In this document: positions 1 through 5,027 of the stretch, piece after piece
How positions within the stretch are numbered: the stretch's first letter is position 1
How the letters are laid out: every line of letters starts with the position of its first letter
Assembly (NCBI GenBank): GCA_947479185.1
Contig: CANJYY010000195.1
Location: forward strand, 1-5,659
DNA length: 5,659 nucleotides
Direction: 5' to 3'
DNA from: Caulobacteraceae bacterium
GTDB taxonomy: Bacteria > Pseudomonadota > Alphaproteobacteria > Caulobacterales > Caulobacteraceae
Program-made: the position numbers and the translations under genes
The notes under the pieces: generated by a model
The model's database searches: none
Told to the model about the DNA's origin: nothing
The model's input: only the letters and a program-made list of their open reading frames with translations

Positions 1-204
1 AAGTTCGAGGACGTCCAGCACCTGGTCGCCGGCACGCGGGGCCGTGACGCCCTGGCCAACGGCGACACGCAAGGCGGCATCTGGTCGGCGGGCATGGTCC
101 AGGGCCTGATCCACGACATTCCGACGGTGCAGGAACTGGTCGACCGGATCATCTCGGAGGCCGAGGGCCTGATCCGCGGCCGCCTGGCCGGCATGGTCGT
201 CTAG
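1..204 (+). CDS. Nitronate monooxygenase-like flavin oxidoreductase, C-terminal fragment
   Basis: Frame 1 is open from the first base to a TAG at 202-204, giving 67 residues of a gene that begins outside the window. The visible end matches in character the C-terminus of the nitronate monooxygenase (2-nitropropane dioxygenase) family: a GTRGRDAL stretch, then GDTQGGIWSAGMVQGLIHDI, then an amphipathic helix with DRIISEAE ending in RLAGMVV. Family members are FMN-dependent TIM-barrel enzymes that oxidise alkyl nitronates or act as NAD(P)H-dependent flavin oxidoreductases in the cytoplasm. The FMN-binding and catalytic parts lie upstream and cannot be checked, so the exact subtype and substrate stay open. 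The next gene is 179 bases away and unrelated, so this is probably the end of its own transcription unit. Confidence 0.8.
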   Translation, partial: KFEDVQHLVAGTRGRDALANGDTQGGIWSAGMVQGLIHDIPTVQELVDRIISEAEGLIRGRLAGMVV

Positions 205-217
205 GCCCGATACCGAA

Positions 218-247
218 CCGGGGGGGGCGGGCTTCCCTGTCCCCCGG
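218..247 (+). terminator. Possible weak terminator hairpin after the flavin oxidoreductase gene
   Basis: CCGGGGG (218-224) can pair with CCCCCGG (241-247) around a 16-base loop, starting 13 bases after the TAG. The 7-bp stem is all G/C and sits where a terminator is expected, but no run of T follows, so it is not a classical intrinsic terminator. The rest of the 205-383 gap shows no gene. Confidence 0.3.
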
Positions 248-383
248 AACCGGACTTGTCAGACCACGGATCATCCATCCGGATTTCCGTTCACGCGGCG
301 GCGGCGGCCACGTTGACAGCTTCCGGCCGACCGTCGAGGGTGTCGCCGCCTGCAGGTTGCGGGTGACCTTGGGGGGTGAATCC

Positions 384-1508
384 ATGCGAGTGATAATTAC
401 GTCGGCCATGTGCCTTGCCATGGCCGCCTGCGCGACTGTCGAGCCCGTGCCGGCCGCACGGCCGCTGTCCCAGGCCAGCATCGAAGCCCTAGGCCCGACC
501 CGGCTGAGCGTTACCGGCAGCGAGACCGGCGTCAGCAAGTCCTGGTACTATACCGAGGTGAACGGCGGCGGCGCGGGCCTCATCGGGGCCATCGCCGGCG
601 CGATCGCGGCCGCGATCATCAACGCGGCGCCCTCGTACCGCGCGCACAAGCAGGCCGACGAGGTCGCCGAGGTCCAGACCGTCGAGGCGCTGAACGCTTC
701 CCTGGTCGCCAGGATGAAGGAAGAAGCCGGCAAGGCCGCGACGAGCCCGGGTGTGACCTTCCCGGAGGTTCTGCTGACCTACAAGGCCGCGACGCCCGGC
801 GCCCTGGACGACGCCGTCGAGATCACCACGTCCTACACCCTGTCGGAGGATTCCAGCGTCCTGCGGATCGTCGCGGTGGCGACCTACAGCAACGCGGCCA
901 TCCCCTACCGGACGCCCTACACCTTCACCAAGACGGTCCCCAAGAGCGAGACCAAGGGTCCGCTCTATCGCAACACCTTCACCTACTATTCGACGCCCCT
1001 GCCGGTGCCGACCCTGACCCCGGAGCTTCGGGAGCGGCTGATCGCCAATATCCGCGAGAGCGCCAGGGACGCCGCCGGCGCGGCGCCCGTCGAGGGGTCG
1101 ACCGAATACAAGACGATGCAGCGCGAGATCGAGCTGGCCAACGACGACAAGCTCACGCCGAACGAGACGTCCCTGTTCCTGACCCGGGAGTGGCTTCGCG
1201 ACAACGGCGCCATGATCAGGCAGGAGGTCCAGCGGGCCCATGACTTTGTCGTCCGGTATGTGATGCTGGACATCAACAGGACCGCGATCCCGTCCGTCAC
1301 CGGCGAGGACGAGCTGCTTGAGACGGCGGCCGATCAGCGGACCGTGCGCCGGATCGGCACGGGATACGAAGCCGGCTCCTATGTCTGTTCCGCCGCCGAC
1401 GTCACGGCGTTCGCGACCTACGGGAACACCATCGCCGTCGCCAAAAGCACCGTGGCCTACATCAAGGGCATCAAGGCGCAGGCGCCGAAGGCGGGCGCCG
1501 GGTCGTGA
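384..1508 (+). CDS. Hypothetical exported protein, probable lipoprotein with glycine-zipper segment
   Basis: I do not recognise this 374-residue protein. The ATG at 384 is preferred over an in-frame TTG at 357 because GGGGGGTGA lies just upstream and the signal peptide begins directly there. The N-terminus is a short signal: one Arg, then hydrophobic residues, ending in AMAAC with Cys16. Met at -3 of this lipobox is unusual, so lipidation is likely but not certain. Residues 61-82 form a Gly/Ala/Ile-rich stretch (GGGAGLIGAIAG, then AIAAAIINAAP) like the glycine zippers of outer-membrane lipoproteins. After that come a soluble Tyr/Thr-rich region (about 130-220), a charged helical region (about 220-310) and a lone Cys335 in SYVCSAAD. 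Its stop codon overlaps the start of the next lipoprotein gene, so the two are probably co-translated and may work together in the envelope. Real-gene confidence is high; function is unknown. Confidence 0.85.
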   Translation: MRVIITSAMCLAMAACATVEPVPAARPLSQASIEALGPTRLSVTGSETGVSKSWYYTEVNGGGAGLIGAIAGAIAAAIINAAPSYRAHKQADEVAEVQTVEALNASLVARMKEEAGKAATSPGVTFPEVLLTYKAATPGALDDAVEITTSYTLSEDSSVLRIVAVATYSNAAIPYRTPYTFTKTVPKSETKGPLYRNTFTYYSTPLPVPTLTPELRERLIANIRESARDAAGAAPVEGSTEYKTMQREIELANDDKLTPNETSLFLTREWLRDNGAMIRQEVQRAHDFVVRYVMLDINRTAIPSVTGEDELLETAADQRTVRRIGTGYEAGSYVCSAADVTAFATYGNTIAVAKSTVAYIKGIKAQAPKAGAGS

Positions 1509-1921
1509 GGCTGGGCGCCTGCGGTCTCGGCGTCGGGCTGGCGGCGATCGGCCTGCTCCTGCAGGGCTGCGCCGCCGCCAAGCCGGTGATCTATGGGCCG
1601 ATCGGCCCGGAGGCGCCGCATGGCTACAGCGACCGGCGGAACCCGGATGGCGGCTTCACCGTCCTGGTGGCGATGCCGGGATATTCCACTCCGGCCGACC
1701 TGCGCGCCTTCTTCGATCGTCGGGCGGGCGAGCTCTGCCCGGCCGGCATCGAGCGGACCAACGTCTTCCGGCTTCACGCCAGCGAGTATTTTCCCGGCGC
1801 ACCGTATGTCTACGGCGGCGCCGGGGTGTCGTCGCGCTCGCGCCTGGGCGTCGAGCTGGAGGGCTACGTCTACTGCAAGGCGGGCCCGGCAGTTCCGACG
1901 GCCGGCGACGCCGCGCCATGA
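1505..1921 (+). CDS. Small lipoprotein, resembles CC0125/CC1285-type lipoproteins
   Basis: This 138-residue protein starts with GTG at 1505, sharing GTGA with the preceding stop codon, which points to translational coupling. A GAAGG at 1488-1492 inside the upstream gene may serve as ribosome binding site. The signal peptide is textbook: MRLGACGLG, a hydrophobic core, and the lipobox LQGC with Cys22 as the lipidated residue. The mature part contains GYSD (residues 40-43), GGF with beta-type residues, a Thr-centred segment, FFDRRAGELCPAG and a C-terminal EGYVYCK. This order (GYSD, strand, RRxAELC, closing strand) reminds me of the CC0125/CC1285 lipoprotein family of Caulobacter; that assignment is from memory of the pattern and is moderate. 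Two cysteines of the mature chain (in ELC and VYC) could form a disulfide. No enzymatic motif is visible. Confidence 0.85.
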   Translation: MRLGACGLGVGLAAIGLLLQGCAAAKPVIYGPIGPEAPHGYSDRRNPDGGFTVLVAMPGYSTPADLRAFFDRRAGELCPAGIERTNVFRLHASEYFPGAPYVYGGAGVSSRSRLGVELEGYVYCKAGPAVPTAGDAAP

Positions 1922-1970
1922 CCAAGGCTTAACTTCAAACCGACACGGCGCGGGCCTAGGCTGATCGGCG

Positions 1971-1976
1971 AAGGAG
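1971..1976 (+). promoter_or_regulatory. Ribosome binding site deciding a CTG start
   Basis: AAGGAG at 1971-1976 is a near-perfect Shine-Dalgarno sequence, the strongest on the plus strand here. Six bases after it is CTG (1983-1985), the first codon of an in-frame lipoprotein signal peptide. The first conventional start in this frame, ATG 2094, is over 110 bases further on and has no comparable site. Confidence 0.7.
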
Positions 1977-1982
1977 ATCGCC

Positions 1983-2816
1983 CTGGCCCGTTCCGTCAAA
2001 CTGCTGTCGCTCCTCGCCGTCGCCGCGCTGCTGTCCGGCTGCGCGGCCAAGGTCGAGCGCTACCCCACATCGGCCGACTATCCGCCCGGGACCATGACGC
2101 GGGCGACGGTGCAGGCGGCCGGGCATCCGTGGAAGCTGTCGACGCTGCGGACGCCGCGCGCCGCGCCGTGGAAGGTGGTGGTGATCACCGGCACGCCGTC
2201 CTGGTCGGAATACTGGGCGCCGGTGCTGGCGGCCTTGCCGGCGCGGTTCACCATGGTCGTCGCCGACCGGCCGGGCTTCGCGCTCAGCGAGCCCCGCGAG
2301 GCGGTCGGCGCGATCAGCGACCAGGCCGAGGCGCTCTCGGTCCTGCTGGACGCGGCCCCGGGACAGCGGATCATGCTCGTCGGCCAGTCGTACGGCGCGC
2401 CGATCGCGACCCTGATGGCGGCCCGCTATCCGGACCGGGTCCAGGCCCTCGTGCTGATGAGCCCCTTCTACGGCGACCGCGGCCGCACGGCGCGGCGGCT
2501 GACGGGGCTGGGCGGGATGGTGCGGCCGATGCTGCCGCGCGACCTGAAGAACTCGATCGCCGAGGTCCGTGGACAGGCGCCGCAGCTGCCGGCCGCGCGA
2601 GCGGCGCTGACAGGGCTGACCATTCCGGTGGTGGTGCTGCATGGCGAGGCAGACACCTTCGTGCCGATCGCGGCTGCGAGGGCCCTGGCGACCGGCCGGG
2701 GATCCGCGCCGACGGCGATGGTCGCGGTTCCCGGCGGCGATCACTTCCTCAACGCCTGCTGCGTTCCGGCGCTGATCGGCGCGCTGGAGACGGCGGCGGG
2801 GATGGCTGGGAAGTAG
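1983..2816 (+). CDS. Alpha/beta hydrolase lipoprotein, probable CTG start
   Basis: This is a 277-residue alpha/beta-hydrolase-fold protein. If begun at ATG 2094 it would be 240 residues and lack a signal. In frame upstream are a TGA at 1962-1964, an AAGGAG at 1971, then CTG 1983 opening a signal peptide (Arg and Lys, Leu/Ala core, lipobox LSGC with Cys20). No ATG, GTG or TTG occurs between the TGA and 2094, so CTG is the likely start. The catalytic machinery is complete: VVVITGTPSW strand and oxyanion-hole region, DRPGF, nucleophile elbow GQSYG (Ser136), acid in HGEAD (Asp224) and His254 in GGDHF. A Cys-Cys pair follows the His (ACCVP). The fold covers esterases, lipases and other hydrolases; the substrate cannot be read from sequence. 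It lies 61 bases after the small lipoprotein gene and is predicted to act on the periplasmic side of a membrane. Confidence 0.85.
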   Translation: MARSVKLLSLLAVAALLSGCAAKVERYPTSADYPPGTMTRATVQAAGHPWKLSTLRTPRAAPWKVVVITGTPSWSEYWAPVLAALPARFTMVVADRPGFALSEPREAVGAISDQAEALSVLLDAAPGQRIMLVGQSYGAPIATLMAARYPDRVQALVLMSPFYGDRGRTARRLTGLGGMVRPMLPRDLKNSIAEVRGQAPQLPAARAALTGLTIPVVVLHGEADTFVPIAAARALATGRGSAPTAMVAVPGGDHFLNACCVPALIGALETAAGMAGK

Positions 2817-2818
2817 AT

Positions 2819-2837
2819 CCTCCCTTTCGGGGGGAGG
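2819..2837 (+). terminator. Possible terminator hairpin of the hydrolase gene
   Basis: The CCTCCC/GGGAGG stem with a 7-base loop begins two bases after the hydrolase stop codon. Its position suits termination of the plus-strand unit, but there is no T tract after it, and it is also part of the repeat element. Confidence 0.35.
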
Positions 2838-2927
2838 TGGCTCGGCCCCCGGGTCGCGCAGAGCGCGCCCGAGGATAAACTCAGCCGAGACGGAGGGGGC
2901 CCGCTCAGATCGCGGGTGCCCCCCTCA

Positions 2928-2961
2928 GTCCGCTTCGCGGACAGCTCCCCCAAAGGGGAGC
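2928..2961 (-). terminator. Possible terminator hairpins of the DUF4167 gene
   Basis: Read on the minus strand, a perfect 7-bp stem with a 4-base loop (2944-2961) starts 10 bases after the DUF4167 stop codon. It is followed at once by a second perfect 6-bp stem with a 3-base loop (2928-2942). No T tract follows, so intrinsic termination is plausible rather than shown. Confidence 0.35.
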
Positions 2962-2971
2962 ATCCGATGTC

Positions 2972-3928
2972 CTACGCTTCTTCCGTCTCGGGCTTGGCGT
3001 TGTCGCCGCCTTCAAAGGTGCGCGGGGCGCGGCGACGGCGGGGCTTCTTGACCTCGTCGGCGGGGGCTTCCTCGCTGACCGCGGCGGGACGGCCGAGGAA
3101 GGCGGGCAGTTCGCTCACCGCGCCGTCCTGACCGCGCAGGCGCGGCGATTCACTGACCGTCGGCTCGGGGGCCAGCGGCGCGGCGGCCTGCGGCTCGACC
3201 ACGGCCAGCGGATCGCGGGCGGCGGCCTCGGCGCGTTCGCGGTCGCGACGTTCGTCGCGTTCCCGCCAGCGGTCACGACGTCCGCCGCCTTCGCCGTCCT
3301 GGCGCGGACGGTCGTCACGGGGACGGTCGTCCCGCTGCTGCTGTTGCTGCGGCGGGCGGTCTTCGCGAGGCTGCTGCTGCGCGTTGTCGCGCGGGCGATC
3401 ATCACGCGGGCGATCATCACGCGGACGGTCGTCGCGCGGACGATCACGGCCCTCGAAACGCTGACCGTCGCGACGGCCCTCGGGGCGCTGGCCCTCGCGG
3501 TCCTGGTTGTTCTGCTGGTTGTTATTGTCGCCGCTGTTGTCGGACTGCTCGACATAGCCGCCCTCGGGCGGCTCGCCCGGCTCGGCTTCGAAGTCGATGT
3601 CGAAGCCCGAGGCGAACTGTTCGCGGCCGACGATGTCGGACACCGGCCTGTGCGGCTGCATGGCGCGCAGCGTGCGGAAGTAGTGCTCGGCGTGCTGCAG
3701 GTAGTTCTCGGCCAGAACCCGGTCGCCGCCGGACGCGGCGTCGCGCGACAGCTGCTGGTACTTCTCGAACACGCCCTGGGCGGCGCCGCGCACCTTGATG
3801 CCCTCGGGACCGTTGGAGTCGAACGCCCGGTTGGCGTTGTGCTGCTGGGGCTTGCCGCCCTGGTTGCCGCCACTGCCGCCGCCGCGATTGCGGCCGCGCT
3901 GACGCTTCATACCCTTGAAATCTCTCAT
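2972..3928 (-). CDS. DUF4167 domain protein with disordered Arg/Asp/Gln-rich tail
   Basis: This 318-residue protein has a conserved DUF4167 N-terminus: a basic KRQRGRNRGG leader (8-18), then FDSNGPEGIKVRGAAQ (36-51), EKYQQLSRDAASGGDR (55-70) and VLAENYLQHAEHYFR (71-85). This matches the alphaproteobacterial family pattern SNGP, KxRGTAQ, YxxLARDA, DRVxAENYxQHAEHY. From about residue 115 onward the chain is low-complexity and probably disordered: an Asn/Gln-rich part (129-142), four RPRDD-type repeats (163-182), Gln runs (184-186 and 194-198), more RPRDD (202-211), a charged RDRWRERDERRDRER segment, and a basic KKPRRRR patch (294-300). The arginine-rich make-up suggests nucleic-acid binding, but no function is established that I can cite. 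ATG 3928 is chosen over ATG 3910 because GAAGGG lies four bases upstream of it. It follows prmC in the same direction, an arrangement common in Alphaproteobacteria. Confidence 0.92.
   Translation of the reverse strand: MRDFKGMKRQRGRNRGGGSGGNQGGKPQQHNANRAFDSNGPEGIKVRGAAQGVFEKYQQLSRDAASGGDRVLAENYLQHAEHYFRTLRAMQPHRPVSDIVGREQFASGFDIDFEAEPGEPPEGGYVEQSDNSGDNNNQQNNQDREGQRPEGRRDGQRFEGRDRPRDDRPRDDRPRDDRPRDNAQQQPREDRPPQQQQQRDDRPRDDRPRQDGEGGGRRDRWRERDERRDRERAEAAARDPLAVVEPQAAAPLAPEPTVSESPRLRGQDGAVSELPAFLGRPAAVSEEAPADEVKKPRRRRAPRTFEGGDNAKPETEEA
3383..3442 (-). repeat. Four tandem 15-bp units encoding RPRDD pentapeptides
   Basis: Four consecutive 15-bp units (3383-3397, 3398-3412, 3413-3427, 3428-3442) encode RPRDN, RPRDD, RPRDD and RPRDD on the minus strand. 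3398-3412 and 3413-3427 differ at one base only, so recent unit duplication is likely. Two further related units at 3296-3325 encode RPRDD and RPRQD after a glutamine run. The array is in frame, so gain or loss of a unit would change protein length without a frameshift. Confidence 0.85.
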
Positions 3929-4104
3929 GTTACCCTTCGACCTGCCGGCGGGCGCGCGACTCAGCGGTCGTTGGCGCGGGCCGGTTCTGGATACTGGTTC
4001 GGGCTTGCCGCCCGCTTTGTTGTTTCGAAAAAGACGCTGTTCTTTGTCCCCGCCCGGCTTTCAGCGCCGCGACCCGGTCCGCTTGGGACCTCGCGCGCCC
4101 GCCG

Positions 4105-4118
4105 TTGATTGGGATCAA
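4105..4118. promoter_or_regulatory. FNR/Anr/FixK-type operator, TTGAT-N4-ATCAA
   Basis: TTGAT (4105-4109), TGGG, ATCAA (4114-4118) is an exact match to the consensus recognised by the FNR/Anr/FixK group of CRP-family regulators. It lies in the prmC-DUF4167 gap, about 183 bases upstream of the DUF4167 start on the minus strand. I see no clear -10 element at the spacing of an activator site at -41.5, in either direction. The palindrome is embedded in a larger CGCCG/CGGCG pair (4100-4104 with 4125-4129), so an RNA hairpin is an alternative reading. The rest of 3929-4160 shows no supported gene. Confidence 0.5.
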
Positions 4119-4160
4119 TCTCTACGGCGTTCTGAGTGGGGACGAGTCAGATGTAACGCC

Positions 4161-5027
4161 TCAGGCCCCTGTCTCCAAGGGGTTTTTGGAGCCGGCGACA
4201 ACGCGGTCGCGCAGTCCCAGGTCCTTGATCGTCCGCACGCCCGCGGCCCCGGCCGCGCGGAACAGCGCCTCGACGGCGGTGCTCTGGTCGTAGCCGATCT
4301 CGACGGCGAACATGCCGCCGGGCTTCAGCACCCGCAGGATTTCGGTGGCCAGGATGCGGTAGGGATCGAGGCCGTCCTCGCCGCCGTCCAGCGCCAGGCG
4401 GGGATCATGGTCGCGCACTTCCGGGTCGAGCGTCTCGATCACCGCGCTGGGGATGTAGGGCGGATTGGCCACCACCAGGTCGAAGCCCGCGTCGCCGAGG
4501 CCCGCCGCCCAGTCGCCGCGCAGCAGCGCCGTGCGGCCGTCGAGGTCGAGATTGGCGGCGTTTTCGCGGGCCACGGCCAGGGCGTCCTCGGAGATGTCGA
4601 CGCCCAGCCCCTTCGCCGCCGGCCGTTCGGCCAGGATCGACAGCAGGATCGCGCCGGAGCCGACGCCAAGGTCGAGGATGTTGAACGCCATGTGCTCGGG
4701 GAAGGCCTTGAGCGCCTCGTCGACGATGACCTCGGACTCCGGCCGCGGCGTCAGCACCGAGCTGTTGACGTTGAGCATGATCTTCCAGAAGCCCTTGCGG
4801 CCGAGGATCAGGCTGACCGGCTCACGGCGGCCGCGGCGTTCGAGATAGCTGTCGTAGACCGCTTCCTGCTCGGGGGTCATCTCGCGGTAGGGGTCGGTGA
4901 CGATCTCCAGCCGGCTGACCTCGGCGGCGGCCTCCAGCATCAGCCGCGCGTCGATCGCCGGCTGGTCGATGCCGATGGCCTTGAGGCGCTCGCCGCCGGC
5001 CTTCCAGGCTTTCACGAGGGTGGTCAC
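4161..5027 (-). CDS. prmC: Peptide chain release factor N5-glutamine methyltransferase PrmC (HemK)
   Basis: PrmC transfers a methyl group from S-adenosylmethionine to the glutamine of the GGQ motif of release factors RF1 and RF2 in the cytoplasm, raising termination efficiency. The 288-residue protein has the usual length and layout. The N-terminal helical domain includes GIDQPAIDARLMLE (19-32). A linker carries EPVSLILGRKGFW (69-81) and TPRPESE (93-99), the family's PRPDTE-type motif. The Rossmann methyltransferase domain has motif I ILDLGVGSGAI (117-127), GVDIS (142-146) and the signature NPPY (188-191), followed by the typical LDGGEDGLDPYR (213-224). The start is GTG 5027, overlapping the upstream MOSC gene stop by four bases (GTGA), so the two are probably co-transcribed and coupled. 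The earlier name hemK reflects a mistaken link to haem synthesis. All key residues are present. Confidence 0.96.
   Translation of the reverse strand: MTTLVKAWKAGGERLKAIGIDQPAIDARLMLEAAAEVSRLEIVTDPYREMTPEQEAVYDSYLERRGRREPVSLILGRKGFWKIMLNVNSSVLTPRPESEVIVDEALKAFPEHMAFNILDLGVGSGAILLSILAERPAAKGLGVDISEDALAVARENAANLDLDGRTALLRGDWAAGLGDAGFDLVVANPPYIPSAVIETLDPEVRDHDPRLALDGGEDGLDPYRILATEILRVLKPGGMFAVEIGYDQSTAVEALFRAAGAAGVRTIKDLGLRDRVVAGSKNPLETGA

Larger units (their letters stand above)
2819..2961. repeat. GC-rich intergenic palindromic repeat element
   Basis: Almost the whole gap between the convergent hydrolase and DUF4167 genes is a mosaic of inverted repeats. The left end has CCTCCC/GGGAGG (2819-2824 with 2832-2837). 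The middle has CGCGC-AGA-GCGCG (2855-2867) and GGGGGC/GCCCCC (2895-2900 with 2918-2923). The right end has GTCCGC-TTC-GCGGAC (2928-2942) and GCTCCCC-CAAA-GGGGAGC (2944-2961). The outer ends are related in inverse orientation: the left reads CTCCCTTTCGGGGGGAG, and the reverse complement of the right reads CTCCCCTTTGGGGGAG. This resembles the dispersed extragenic palindromes that I recall from Caulobacter-type genomes. It has no coding content. Confidence 0.65.

Noticed and set aside
313..318. TTGACA, a perfect -35 hexamer upstream of the gene at 384
   Set aside because: No TATAAT-like or Caulobacter-type GCTANAWC -10 element is found 16-19 bases downstream, so a promoter cannot be supported.
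489..1241. Long minus-strand open frame (250 codons) opposite the gene at 384
   Set aside because: It is a shadow of the plus-strand gene in GC-rich DNA: Arg/Gly/Asp-rich composition, no motifs, and no signal or family resemblance.
1926..1935. TTAA near 1929 as half of a CtrA site ahead of the hydrolase gene
   Set aside because: A CtrA box needs a second TTAA seven bases away, which is absent.
2894..2923. Possible start of a CRISPR or rho-independent terminator array in the palindromic region
   Set aside because: The repeats are inverted rather than direct and regularly spaced, and no T tracts follow the stems.
4000..4023. CGGGC-TTGCC-GCCCG hairpin followed by a T-rich stretch on the plus strand
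   Set aside because: It has terminator-like form but no plus-strand gene precedes it, and in the minus direction used by prmC and DUF4167 there is no T tract.
3344..4108. Plus-strand open frame with long hydrophobic Val/Leu/Ala stretches, looking like a membrane protein
   Set aside because: It is the antisense of the Arg/Asp/Gln-rich DUF4167 tail; the complement of such codons reads as Val, Ala and Leu, and the opposite strand carries conserved DUF4167 motifs.
3930..4118. 62-codon minus-strand frame ending one base before the DUF4167 start codon
   Set aside because: It would start with TTG inside the FixK-type box, lacks a ribosome binding site and has no recognisable sequence. The tight spacing alone is not enough to call a leader peptide.
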